The notes: generated by a model from the letters alone, not told the origin. A stretch of DNA of 33,176 nt from CAYHOI01 sp964358175 (GCA_964358175.1 CAYHOI010000010.1:1-33176), one strand, 5' to 3'; shown: positions 9,287 through 16,895, counted from the stretch's first letter. Program-made: numbers and translations.

Positions 9287-10159
9287 ATGTCGATTTTGGA
9301 TTGGTTTGCCAAGAAGAACCGTGGCCGAGTGGTTGGACAAGAGCGGCTCGACATCCCTGGTAATTTATGGGTGAAGTGCGTTTCATGTGGCGGTGTTCTT
9401 TATAGTAAAGACCTAGAAGAGAAGCTGAAAGTTTGCCCCCATTGCCAGCACCATTTTCGGCTCACTTCTACCGAACGGCTATCCCTCACGATGGATCCCA
9501 ACACATTTGAAGAGATGGATGCAGGATTAGAACCGATTAATTCGCTTTCTTTCACAGATACACTTTCTTATGATGATCGTATTAAACAGGCCAAAAAGAA
9601 GACGGGCTTAAATGAGGCGATTATAACAGGAACCGGGTTATTGGATGGTTTTGCGGTTTGTGTGGGTTGTATGGATTTTAGCTACATGGGTGGAAGCATG
9701 GGTTCTGTCGTTGGAGAGAAGATAACCCGATTGGCTGAGCATGCTATCGAAAAGGGGCTTCCTTTGATTATTTTTTCCTCATCAGGCGGAGCACGAATGC
9801 AGGAAGGAATTTTGTCTTTAATGCAGATGGCCAAGACCTCGGGAGCACTTTATCGATTGTCTGAAAAAGAGTTACTTTTTGTTTCTATACTCTGTGATCC
9901 AACGACAGGGGGTACGACAGCTTCTTTTGCGATGTTGGGGGATTTCAATCTATCAGAGCCTAATGCACTTATAGGTTTTGCCGGCCCAAGAGTTATTGAA
10001 CAAACCATCAGACAAAAACTTCCCAAAGGCTTTCAGAGAAGTCAGTATCTTTTGGAGCATGGGATGTTGGATAGGGTTGTTGAGCGAAAGGATATGAAAA
10101 AAACGCTTTCGGGTCTTCTTGAGATGACTCGGCATCAGAGGGTTCGTCATGATGAATAA
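9287..10159 (+). CDS. accD: Acetyl-CoA carboxylase carboxyltransferase subunit beta
   Basis: AccD forms, with AccA, the carboxyltransferase half of acetyl-CoA carboxylase: it moves the carboxyl group from carboxybiotin to acetyl-CoA, giving malonyl-CoA for fatty acid synthesis in the cytoplasm. The four-cysteine zinc ribbon is present near the N-terminus (CVSC, then CPHC about 16 residues later), followed by the crotonase-fold core with SSSGGARMQEG, DPTTGGTTASFAM and GFAGPRVIEQT. Start MSILDWFAKKN at 9287 matches the family; an in-frame ATG at 9275 adds only four residues. The end overlaps accA by 11 bases, so the two are cotranscribed. A weak promoter candidate (TTGACT at 9177, TATGTC at 9199) and a TATGAT at 9274 lie upstream; neither is convincing. 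Confidence 0.97.
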   Translation: MSILDWFAKKNRGRVVGQERLDIPGNLWVKCVSCGGVLYSKDLEEKLKVCPHCQHHFRLTSTERLSLTMDPNTFEEMDAGLEPINSLSFTDTLSYDDRIKQAKKKTGLNEAIITGTGLLDGFAVCVGCMDFSYMGGSMGSVVGEKITRLAEHAIEKGLPLIIFSSSGGARMQEGILSLMQMAKTSGALYRLSEKELLFVSILCDPTTGGTTASFAMLGDFNLSEPNALIGFAGPRVIEQTIRQKLPKGFQRSQYLLEHGMLDRVVERKDMKKTLSGLLEMTRHQRVRHDE

Positions 10160-11114
10160 AAGTTTACTTGATTTTGAAAAGCCGATAGTAGATCTTTACA
10201 ATAAGATAGAAGAGCTTAAGCAGCTTTCCGAAGAAGAAGGCAAGAATGACATGCAGGAGGATATAGAAAAGCTGAAAGGGAAAGCTGAAAAACTCCGCGA
10301 ACGAATCTATGCAAACCTTGAACCTATACAGATTGTTCAGATTGCCCGCCATCCAGATCGCCCCACAACGCTTGACTATATAGAACATGTTTTTAGCGAT
10401 TTCATGGAGCTTCATGGAGATCGATCCTTTGGGGATGACAAGGCACTGGTCGGAGGATTTGCGAAATTCGAGGATGAGCCTGTGCTGATCATCGGCCATC
10501 AACGTGGGCATAATGCGAAGATGAATATTTTTCGAAATTTTGGAATGCCTCAGCCAGAGGGTTATCGAAAGGCTCTGAGGCTGATGCAGTTGGCTGACAA
10601 ATTCAGAGTGCCGATTATTGCGTTTGTGGATACCATGGGTGCCTACCCAGGACTCAGCAGTGAAGAGCGGGGTGTGGCAGAGGCCATTGCTCGAAATCTG
10701 CGAGAGATGATGGGGTTGAGGGTTCCTGTTATTGTGGTGGTGATTGGTGAGGGTGGAAGTGGGGGTGCATTGGGGATTGCCGTGGGCAACAAAGTTGCAA
10801 TGTTGAAATACTCTATTTACTCAGTTATCAGTCCGGAGGGGTGTGCTTCAATCCTTTGGCGTAATGCGTCAATGGCTTCCATCGCAGCAGAGAACCTAGG
10901 GCTGGTTAGCGAGAGACTTCTTGCATTGGGGGCTATTGATGAGGTCATCGATGAACCCATTGGAGGAGCCCATTCTGATAGGGAAAAAGTATATCGCAAA
11001 ATGAAAGTTTTTGTTCGTAAGGAACTGAAACGTTATCAGGGATATTCGGTAGAGAAGGTGCTGGATGAACGGTATAAGCGTTTTCGAGATTTAGGACGTT
11101 TTTCAGGAGGTTGA
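10149..11114 (+). CDS. accA: Acetyl-CoA carboxylase carboxyltransferase subunit alpha
   Basis: AccA partners AccD in the A2B2 carboxyltransferase. At 321 residues it has the usual length. An N-terminal coiled-coil helix region (residues about 15-55, rich in E, K and L) is followed by ARHPDRPTTLDYI, the FMELHGDRSFGDD segment, GHQRGHN, MPQPEGYRKALRLM and the oxyanion-hole region GEGGSGGALGIAVG, all family hallmarks. Two consecutive ATG codons open the gene at 10149 and 10152, inside the end of accD, which points to translational coupling and equal output of both subunits. No terminator is visible after the stop; a decayed thioesterase fragment begins immediately. Confidence 0.97.
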   Translation: MMNKSLLDFEKPIVDLYNKIEELKQLSEEEGKNDMQEDIEKLKGKAEKLRERIYANLEPIQIVQIARHPDRPTTLDYIEHVFSDFMELHGDRSFGDDKALVGGFAKFEDEPVLIIGHQRGHNAKMNIFRNFGMPQPEGYRKALRLMQLADKFRVPIIAFVDTMGAYPGLSSEERGVAEAIARNLREMMGLRVPVIVVVIGEGGSGGALGIAVGNKVAMLKYSIYSVISPEGCASILWRNASMASIAAENLGLVSERLLALGAIDEVIDEPIGGAHSDREKVYRKMKVFVRKELKRYQGYSVEKVLDERYKRFRDLGRFSGG

Positions 11115-11256
11115 CTTTTACTATGAGATCACACATAATATTACCGGAAGGCTTTTCATAGAGGCATCTACACAGTTAGTTTGTATAGACAAAAAGGGAA
11201 AACCAGTTAAATTTCCAGAGGAACTAAGGGCAATCTTAAACCAAGACAAAACGTAA
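11110..11256 (+). pseudogene. C-terminal fragment of a YbgC-type acyl-CoA thioesterase
   Basis: Beginning across the accA stop, in another frame, 48 codons read VDFYYEITHNITGRLFIEAS and then TQLVCIDKKGKPVKFPEELR before a TAA at 11254. This is the shape of the last strands of the hotdog-fold 4-hydroxybenzoyl-CoA/YbgC thioesterases, which end in EA-x-T-x-x-VC-x-D-x-x-GKPV-x-x-P-x-EL. The N-terminal two thirds, with the catalytic Asp region, are absent and no start codon is available. It is therefore a remnant, perhaps left when accA's downstream flank was rearranged. Identification rests on the pattern of this short tail only. Confidence 0.6.
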
Positions 11257-11309
11257 GCGTTATAATTGCTTGCAGGTTGGATGTGCTAAAACTAAATTGG
11301 TTTTTTTGC

Positions 11310-11412
11310 TACTCTTAGTGAAAATGGTTTTTCGGCTAGGAATGAGGAGCGAAGTTTACTGTGCGTAAATGAGCAACGAATGACAACGCCGAAAACCAAT
11401 TTTAGTAGAGTA
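11310..11412. repeat. Long imperfect inverted repeat (about 25-bp arms) in front of tRNA-Leu
   Basis: The left arm (11310-11336, TACTCT at its outer end, TTTTTCGGC at its inner end) pairs with the right arm (11388-11412, GCCGAAAACC inner, AGAGTA outer) with a few mismatches and one- or two-base bulges. The ~50-base interior contains AATGAGGAGCGAAGTTTAC and GTAAATGAGCAACGAATGAC. There is no coding capacity. The shape is that of a MITE-like or REP-like mobile repeat, or of a structured RNA. Only this copy occurs in the window. Confidence 0.55.
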
Positions 11413-11419
11413 TATATGA

Positions 11420-11507
11420 GCCGAAGTGGCGGAATTGGTAGACGCGTTGGTCTCAAACACCAATAGGCTTCACGCCTGTGCCGGTTCAAGTCCGGCCTTC
11501 GGCACCA
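11420..11507 (+). tRNA. tRNA-Leu (anticodon CAA)
   Basis: Acceptor GCCGAAG pairs with CTTCGGC and the CCA end is encoded. The D arm contains GCGGAATTGGTAGACGC. The anticodon stem TTGGT/ACCAA encloses loop CTCAAAC, giving anticodon CAA, which reads UUG leucine codons. A long variable arm (AGGCTTCACGCCT) marks it as class II, as expected for tRNA-Leu. The T arm is GCCGG-TTCAAGT-CCGGC. All stems pair, so the gene looks functional. Confidence 0.97.
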
Positions 11508-11524
11508 ATCGATAGTGTGATCTC

Positions 11525-11564
11525 CATACCCTATGCTTTTGAAAGATCAGGAGCAAAGGGTATG
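11525..11564 (+). promoter_or_regulatory. Possible rho leader hairpin
   Basis: CATACCCT (11525-11532) and AGGGTATG (11557-11564) form a perfect 8-bp inverted repeat, with an inner TGCT/AGCA that can extend it. It lies between tRNA-Leu and rho, about 37 bases before the chosen rho start, with no T-tract. rho leaders are autoregulated in several bacteria, so a regulatory stem is possible; it could equally help separate tRNA and mRNA. Confidence 0.35.
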
Positions 11565-11600
11565 AGGTTATAAGACCAAATAGGAATGAGGAGGAAGTTT

Positions 11601-12926
11601 ATGGCTGATAGAAGAAGACCGTATGTGAATCCCAAAATAGAAAAACCTTCCCCCATAACCGTGGCGGAGGCTGAAAGGGCTGATCAGACGGTTAATATCG
11701 TTCATTTGCAACATCTTGAGCTAGAGGAACTCTACAAGTTTGCAGATGAAATAAAACTTGAAAACTACCGGATGCTCAAACGTAATGACCTTATCTTTAA
11801 AATCATGGAAGCCAACACGGCAAAGAACGGATTTGTATTTGCAGCCGGTATTCTTGAAATTCTTTCAGAAGGATATGGTTTTTTGCGAATTAATAACTAC
11901 CTTCCGGGTGAGGATGATATCTATGTGTCACAGACGCAAATAAAACGGTTTGGACTCAACACGGGTGATTACGTCAGTGGGCAAGTCCGCCCCCCTAAGG
12001 AAGGGGAACGCTATTATAGTTTGGTTCGAGTGGAGGCCATTAACAACAAGGATCCAGACAAGGCACGTCAACGATCATTGTTTAATAACCTGACACCGAT
12101 TTATCCCCATAAACTCCTGAAAATGGAGAATAGACAAACGAATATCACCGGTCGGTTGATTGATCTCATCGCTCCCATTGGGAAGGGGCAGCGAGGTCTG
12201 ATCGTTTCGCCCCCAAAGGCTGGGAAAACGACGATATTGAAGGATATTGCCAACAGCATTGCAGAGAATAATCCTGAAGTCATCATTAAGGTTCTGCTCA
12301 TTGATGAGCGTCCCGAGGAAGTCACCGATATGGCACGTAGTATTCATGGAGAAGTGGTTAGTTCAACTTTTGATGAGCCACCTGAACGTCATGTTAGAAT
12401 AGCTGAGCTTGTTTTGGAAAGTGCCCGTCGTTTAGTGGAAGGTGGAGAGGATGTCGTGGTGTTGCTAGACAGTATCACCAGACTTGCTCGTGCCTACAAC
12501 CTTGTTGTTCCACCTAGCGGAAGAACCTTGTCTGGTGGACTTGATCCGAGCTCTCTACATAAACCTAAACGGTTTTTCGGAGGAGCGAGGCAGATTGAAC
12601 ATGGAGGAAGTTTGACTATTCTAGCAACGGCATTGGTTGATACAGGATCACGTATGGACGATGTGATCTATGAAGAGTTTAAGGGAACCGGCAACATGGA
12701 GTTGCACTTGGATCGCAAGCTGGCCAATCGTCGAATTTTTCCTGCTATTGATATTGTCGCCTCTGGGACCCGAAAAGAGGAGCTACTCTTGTCTGAAGAT
12801 AATATCAGAAAGATCTATATGTTGCGAAAAAATATTGACTCTGAAAGTGCGGTGGAGGAATTGATTCGCCTGTTTCGCCAGACTGAAAGCAATGAGGAAT
12901 TCTTAAATTCTGGTATTTTTAGCTAG
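11601..12926 (+). CDS. rho: Transcription termination factor Rho
   Basis: Rho is the hexameric RNA-dependent ATPase helicase that ends transcription of untranslated RNA. From 11601 it is 441 residues. The N-terminal Rho_N helical part (LEELYKFADEIKLENYRMLK) is followed by the cold-shock-like RNA-binding domain (EGYGFLR, DIYVSQTQIKRFGLNTGD), then the RecA-like motor: Walker A SPPKAGKTT, LLIDERPEEVTDM (Walker B region), the Q-loop/R-loop segment LDSITRLARAYN and PPSGRTLSGGLD. A start at ATG 11586 would place the strong ribosome site GAGGAGG (11589-11594 region) inside the coding sequence, whereas ATG 11601 lies at the right distance from it. dedA follows after three bases, so both may share a transcript. 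Confidence 0.97.
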   Translation: MADRRRPYVNPKIEKPSPITVAEAERADQTVNIVHLQHLELEELYKFADEIKLENYRMLKRNDLIFKIMEANTAKNGFVFAAGILEILSEGYGFLRINNYLPGEDDIYVSQTQIKRFGLNTGDYVSGQVRPPKEGERYYSLVRVEAINNKDPDKARQRSLFNNLTPIYPHKLLKMENRQTNITGRLIDLIAPIGKGQRGLIVSPPKAGKTTILKDIANSIAENNPEVIIKVLLIDERPEEVTDMARSIHGEVVSSTFDEPPERHVRIAELVLESARRLVEGGEDVVVLLDSITRLARAYNLVVPPSGRTLSGGLDPSSLHKPKRFFGGARQIEHGGSLTILATALVDTGSRMDDVIYEEFKGTGNMELHLDRKLANRRIFPAIDIVASGTRKEELLLSEDNIRKIYMLRKNIDSESAVEELIRLFRQTESNEEFLNSGIFS

Positions 12927-12929
12927 AAC

Positions 12930-13541
12930 ATGGGAATTTCAGAGTTCATCGCAACGACCATTACCGCCTTTATTGACCATACAGGCTATATCAGTGTGGT
13001 TCTTCTCATGACAATGGAGAGTATGGTGTTCCCTATTCCCAGCGAGGCAGTTATGCCATTTGCTGGGTTTTTGGTAGCATCAGGGCGGTTTTCACTGATG
13101 GGAGTTATTCTTGCAAGTTCGCTGGGAAGCCTGATCGGATCCCTTTTGTCCTATGCGATGGGGCGGTTTGGCGGAGATATTTTTGTTGCAAGGTATGGAA
13201 AATGGTTCTTGCTGAGCAAGCATGATCTTGAGGCCACTAAGCAGTTTTTTAGTCGGTATGGCCAATGGACAGTTTTGGCGAGTCGTTTTATTCCCGTTGT
13301 TCGGCATCTTATTTCTATTCCTGCGGGTGCGGGGCGGATGAATCTCTGGGTTTTTTGTATTTTTACGATCATTGGATCCACCCTTTGGAATACTTTTCTG
13401 GTCGTGGTCGGGATGGTTCTGAGGGATAACTGGTCTAGAATCCTACATTACGGCCATACCATTGACAAGGTTATCGTTGTCTTATTGGGGATGGCGGTTC
13501 TATTCTTTATCTATACCCACTTGAAGAGACAGAGAGGTTAG
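12930..13541 (+). CDS. DedA family membrane protein
   Basis: DedA (SNARE-associated/VTT) proteins are polytopic inner-membrane proteins; several are implicated in undecaprenyl-phosphate or phospholipid recycling. The 203 residues contain the acidic membrane motif ESMVFPIPSEAVMPFAG, a glycine-rich segment GSLIGSLLSYAMGRFGG, and the signature SRFIPVVRHLISIPAGAGRM, with hydrophobic helices to the C-terminus. The start lies three bases after the rho stop. The end overlaps the last bases of the convergent small gene at 13538 by four bases. No terminator is seen between the convergent genes. Confidence 0.93.
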   Translation: MGISEFIATTITAFIDHTGYISVVLLMTMESMVFPIPSEAVMPFAGFLVASGRFSLMGVILASSLGSLIGSLLSYAMGRFGGDIFVARYGKWFLLSKHDLEATKQFFSRYGQWTVLASRFIPVVRHLISIPAGAGRMNLWVFCIFTIIGSTLWNTFLVVVGMVLRDNWSRILHYGHTIDKVIVVLLGMAVLFFIYTHLKRQRG

Positions 13542-13717
13542 GTCGTTTCTTTATTTGAGGAGGTTTTCTCTTTGAAAAACTGGCATGCAAGATCAGAGGC
13601 CGTCCGAACTTCGTGATAGGGAACATGTTTGGACTTAAACCCTAAAGCACGACAACCGTAGGGAAATGTTGCGTCCCACGTGATATAGAAATGTCGGCAA
13701 GCCGTACATGTTTCCAT
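13538..13717 (-). CDS. Small Cys-rich protein (family often labelled uracil-DNA glycosylase)
   Basis: A 59-residue protein beginning METCTACRHFYITWD and continuing PYGCRALGFKSK, PYHEVRTASDLACQFF. Cysteines at 4, 7, 22 and 45 could bind a metal. The pattern C-x2-C-x-H-[FY]-x-x-TWD-x(4)-P-[YF]-GC-x-x-[LM]-GFKS matches, from memory, a small conserved bacterial family whose database label is uracil-DNA glycosylase; nothing in such a short chain contains a glycosylase fold, so I would not assign that activity. Its ATG overlaps the stop of the upstream anti-sigma-like gene (TAATG), implying translational coupling to it. It is the last gene of the minus-strand unit starting at 16432. Confidence 0.75.
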   Translation of the reverse strand: METCTACRHFYITWDATFPYGCRALGFKSKHVPYHEVRTASDLACQFFKEKTSSNKETT

Positions 13718-14133
13718 TATTTCATGCGTTTGCTCATGTACAGAAGAGTGAATTGATGAGGGGAAAAGATGTAAGATAATTCATCCATGATTGTTTTCAT
13801 TAAATATATGCCACGTCCACCTCGCCCCCAATCCTTTTTGAGGGTAATTCGTTCATAGAATTCAGGATTAAATTCTTTCCCGCCATAATCCTTGATAAGA
13901 ATTATTAAGTATGTTCCCCGTGTCATAAAATCGATGTCAACGTGCATGTGTTTATTTGCGCTTGAGCCGTGTTCAATGGCATTACTTACACCCTCATTGA
14001 TTGCCAGTTCTACATTAGAACTATCCTCCTCCGAAAGGGAAAGAGGCTCGCTGAAGTCTCGAAAAAGTTTCCGAACTTCTCGTGCCTGTTTGGCTTCGCA
14101 GGGGATTTGGATATGTAATGATCGATCTGGCAT
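13717..14133 (-). CDS. RsbW/SpoIIAB-like anti-sigma regulatory factor (serine kinase)
   Basis: A 138-residue GHKL-fold protein of the HATPase_c_2 type, the family that binds a sigma factor or phosphorylates an anti-anti-sigma protein in partner-switching pathways. ATP-site motifs are intact: N box ELAINEGVSNAIEHGS (Asn and Glu present), G1-like IKDYGGKEF, and G2 GRGGRGIYLMKTIMDE. It is preceded by AAGGAG seven bases before its ATG, lies 11 bases after the pseudokinase-like sensor gene, and overlaps the small Cys-rich gene by one base. No sigma factor or STAS-domain partner is in the window, so its target must be elsewhere. Confidence 0.88.
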   Translation of the reverse strand: MPDRSLHIQIPCEAKQAREVRKLFRDFSEPLSLSEEDSSNVELAINEGVSNAIEHGSSANKHMHVDIDFMTRGTYLIILIKDYGGKEFNPEFYERITLKKDWGRGGRGIYLMKTIMDELSYIFSPHQFTLLYMSKRMK

Positions 14134-14144
14134 GAATAGACTCC

Positions 14145-15875
14145 TTACAAAATAGGTAGTTCGATAAGGTACGTGGTACCAATCGAGGGTTGACTAGAGA
14201 CGACAAAATTTCCGCCATGAGAATGAACGACGTGATTTACAAAGGCGAATTGAAGATTTAGATCTTCCAACGCCTGGTCACTTTGCATGAATTTTTCCAA
14301 TTGTGTAGCTTTGCTGGTGAGCTCGAAAAGTTCTGTAACATCGAACTGGTAATTGCTGTGAAGAATAGTGACAACAAACGTTTCTTTTGATGAAGTTGAT
14401 GAAGTGAGCGTGATGGTCTTTAAGGAGAAGTGATCATCGGAGATTTTGAGAATAAAACTGAGAATGGTGCTAATGGACTGCTCAATGCGGTCGGCATCAA
14501 ATAAATAACTCCCCATGGATTTGTCAGGGTGGAGAATAATGTTGAATTTTTTTTCCTTAAGGGTTGTTCCTAGGGAATCCAGTACGCGGTCGAAAATGTG
14601 ATTAATATTGGTTGGACGTTTGGCAAGACGCATGGGTCCAGCGTCGATTTCTGTATAGAAGATGAGCTTATTGATCAGATCGAATGCTAAATTAATATGA
14701 TTGGACAACTGGGTTTCGATGGTGGGGTCACTGGAAAAGGTGAAGAGTTCCTTTGTTTTTTTGATAAACAGGAGGGGGTGATACATTTTGGTTGCTGTAA
14801 GAAAGAGAATCTCGGATTTTTCTCGCTCCTTCTGTTTGGAGTCTGTTGCATTTCGAAATGCAAGGATGTACTGATCTACAAGCCCCTCAGAATTAAGGAT
14901 AGTTGAGATTTTTCCCAAAAGAACCACTCTCTCAGGCTTAAATAGGACCAAGTTGACAGTGGGGTTGCTGGAGGACATGAGGATTTCGTTGAGGAGCAAA
15001 CTCTTTTTGATGGGATTCAGTGAGAAAAGATCCCGAGCTGCTGGGTTTTCTAGGATTATTTTTTGTGAGCGATCAGCCAGTATAATGGCATCTGAGATGT
15101 TGTTAATGAGAGCTCCCAGTTTCTTTGTGCTCTCTTTTTCTTCCTGAATGATATCGATGATTTTAATTTGGTTCGAAAGTGCCATGGAAATAGTTTTACC
15201 TAGTTCAACATCTGTTTCATCAAAGTCGTAATGATCTTCCTTGTTTTGGAGCTGAAGAATGGCTGTTACAGAATTTTCAAGCAAGATAGGAATTCGCAGA
15301 AAATTTCTGGTAGGTGGCAGTTCGTCGAGTAACACCGGTTCATCTTCTTCAGGAGGGCAGACATTTTTTAGGGTAGGGTTCACACACTCTTGCAAGTTGA
15401 TATTTGTGTCAAGAGTCGTGACGTAGAGTCGAGGTCGATCACTAAGGATACTCTGGTAGACAGTTGCTTCAGGGAGTTGAGAAGTTTGGCGGATGTATAA
15501 GGCAGTTTCAACGCGAAATATTTTGGAAGAGTATTCTAGCGTTAACCGGATGAGTTCTTCTTGTGTATAGACCGTCGGAAGAGAAAGAAACAGTTGAGTA
15601 TACTGATACATGAGCATATTCTTGTCTTGAAGTTTATTTTCGATAAGTTCAGTGTGAGACGTTAGACTGGTAAGGAGCAAGTTGATCTTTTGGCCGATTT
15701 TCCCGAAGATTGAGCGGGAGCTGACGGGGTACCTTGTAAGTGTGTCTCCAGAAAGCAAATGATCAATAAAGTAAAGCAATTTTAGGGCATGTATTCGTTG
15801 TAGAACCATCCAAACTGCAAAAATACTGGCAGTTACAAGAAGAAACACAGGTGTGGCGTGGCTCATATTGTCCAT
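14145..15875 (-). CDS. Membrane-anchored GAF/PAS protein with degenerate histidine-kinase module
   Basis: 576 residues. One membrane helix lies at about 7-26, a helical linker to about 95, a GAF-like domain at about 100-240 and a PAS-like domain at about 255-345. The C-terminal 350-576 aligns with HisKA plus HATPase_c, but key residues are gone: the phosphoacceptor region reads ATKMYHPL (361-368) where SHELRTPL is expected, so the His is absent from its usual place. The N-box region DADRIEQSISTILSFILKIS lacks the Asn, and the DxGxG box is replaced by ILHSNYQFD. Only the last part (HSHGGNFVVSSQPSIGTTYL) is well kept. I read it as a sensor whose kinase domain works as a binding scaffold. It sits five bases after the DUF2344 gene and just before the RsbW-like gene, whose activity it may control. 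Confidence 0.8.
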   Translation of the reverse strand: MDNMSHATPVFLLVTASIFAVWMVLQRIHALKLLYFIDHLLSGDTLTRYPVSSRSIFGKIGQKINLLLTSLTSHTELIENKLQDKNMLMYQYTQLFLSLPTVYTQEELIRLTLEYSSKIFRVETALYIRQTSQLPEATVYQSILSDRPRLYVTTLDTNINLQECVNPTLKNVCPPEEDEPVLLDELPPTRNFLRIPILLENSVTAILQLQNKEDHYDFDETDVELGKTISMALSNQIKIIDIIQEEKESTKKLGALINNISDAIILADRSQKIILENPAARDLFSLNPIKKSLLLNEILMSSSNPTVNLVLFKPERVVLLGKISTILNSEGLVDQYILAFRNATDSKQKEREKSEILFLTATKMYHPLLFIKKTKELFTFSSDPTIETQLSNHINLAFDLINKLIFYTEIDAGPMRLAKRPTNINHIFDRVLDSLGTTLKEKKFNIILHPDKSMGSYLFDADRIEQSISTILSFILKISDDHFSLKTITLTSSTSSKETFVVTILHSNYQFDVTELFELTSKATQLEKFMQSDQALEDLNLQFAFVNHVVHSHGGNFVVSSQPSIGTTYLIELPIL

Positions 15876-15880
15876 CCAGT

Positions 15881-16432
15881 CTATCTAGAATAAAGAAGCC
15901 GAACCCTCTTTAGTTTCATTATATCAAGGGTGGGCTGTCCCGAGAATAGATTGCGAACATTGGTTTGTTGAGTCGGCGAGTTGACCACATGGATCTCCAA
16001 TTGTTTTGGTGAAAGGTATTGCTGGGAAAGAATGGAGGGGATGGCCGATATAAAATTCTCGGGAAGGGGTTTGTTGAGATCAATCTGATAAACTGCCGAG
16101 TGTTTGTGTCGATGGAACCATTTGGCATTAAAGCGAGTGGCGACAATCTTCTTCACAACCAAGCCTTCAGGAAGGATTCGGGTAAGATTGCGCATAAGGT
16201 CGGATGATTCAATCGGTTGTTGTAGCGTAAGATGCAGATACTCATGATTGCCTTCGATGCCAAGTCCTAGGGGTTGAACCAGGTTATATTTCATCGTTTT
16301 ATGAAAACCCTCAGAGTAACAAATAGGCAACTCTAATATGCGAATGAGCCGTTCCCAGAGATTCTGGAAATCTAGATGTCCCAAATAGATCATGTCGCCG
16401 ATTTTCTGGAAGATGATTAAAGTGTAGTACAT
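15881..16432 (-). CDS. DUF2344 / radical-SAM-linked protein (TIGR03936-type)
   Basis: 183 residues resembling the DUF2344 domain that is usually attached or adjacent to a B12-binding radical SAM protein. Family features: opening strand FQKIGDMIYLGHLDFQNLWE (the F-x-K-x-G-x(4)-GHLD-x(4)-W/R motif), LPICYSEGFHKTMKYN, QPLGLGIEGNHEYLHLTL. The biochemical role is unknown. Usually it lies next to a radical SAM gene and often RNase E/G; neither is here, so it is separated from its common partner. It heads the four-gene minus-strand unit and diverges from groES, with about 90 bases between its start and the groE -10 box. Confidence 0.85.
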   Translation of the reverse strand: MYYTLIIFQKIGDMIYLGHLDFQNLWERLIRILELPICYSEGFHKTMKYNLVQPLGLGIEGNHEYLHLTLQQPIESSDLMRNLTRILPEGLVVKKIVATRFNAKWFHRHKHSAVYQIDLNKPLPENFISAIPSILSQQYLSPKQLEIHVVNSPTQQTNVRNLFSGQPTLDIMKLKRVRLLYSR

Positions 16433-16520
16433 AAGTGAATGCTTTTACATCATAAAGGAATGAGTACGTAATGTCACGAAATTTGGATTGCGAAAAAAGC
16501 TCTTGCAAAACCTATACGCA

Positions 16521-16567
16521 TATAATATGATTGCCTAGAGTTAGCACTCACCCGCCACGAGTGCTAA
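16521..16567 (+). promoter_or_regulatory. groE promoter with CIRCE operator
   Basis: A consensus -10 box TATAAT lies at 16521-16526; no good -35 box is seen at the standard distance. TTAGCACTC (16541-16549), nine bases, then GAGTGCTAA (16559-16567) is a perfect CIRCE inverted repeat, the operator of the heat-shock repressor HrcA. It overlaps or immediately follows the expected transcription start, so repressor binding would block initiation or early elongation. HrcA itself is not in this window. Confidence 0.95.
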
Positions 16568-16596
16568 TAGTAAAAATAGAAGAAGGAGGTAGTAGG

Positions 16597-16878
16597 ATGA
16601 TGAAGCCATTAGGAGATAAAGTATTGGTAAAGCCCAGCAAAGGGGAGGAGAAAACGAAGAGTGGAATTGTTCTTCCAGATACAGCAAAGGATAAGCCAAA
16701 TGAGGGAGAGGTTGTTGCAGTAGGCCCAGGCCGTAAAAATGACGAAGGCAAAGTGATCACTATTGATGTCAAGGCGGGCGATGTGGTGATCTACGCAAGC
16801 TATTCTGGGACTAAAGTTAAAGTGAATGAAGAAGAATATCTGATTATTTCTGAGAATGATATTCTGGCAAAAAAATAA
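16597..16878 (+). CDS. groS: Co-chaperonin GroES
   Basis: GroES forms the heptameric lid of the GroEL folding chamber. The 93-residue protein begins MMKPLGDKVLVKPSKGEEKT, with the mobile-loop region KTKSGIVLPDTAKDKPNEGEV, VGPG and a closing YLIISENDILAKK, all typical. The start at 16597 (or the next ATG, 16600) is chosen because AAGGAGG at 16583-16589 stands in front of it and because a longer reading frame from 16531 would run through the CIRCE operator. groEL follows after 17 bases with its own strong ribosome site. Confidence 0.97.
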   Translation: MMKPLGDKVLVKPSKGEEKTKSGIVLPDTAKDKPNEGEVVAVGPGRKNDEGKVITIDVKAGDVVIYASYSGTKVKVNEEEYLIISENDILAKK

Positions 16879-16895
16879 AAAAGGAGGTACGTAGC

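Noticed and set aside
11420..11507. tRNA-Leu as an attachment site of an integrated element
   Set aside because: No duplicate of the tRNA 3' end and no integrase gene occurs in the window.
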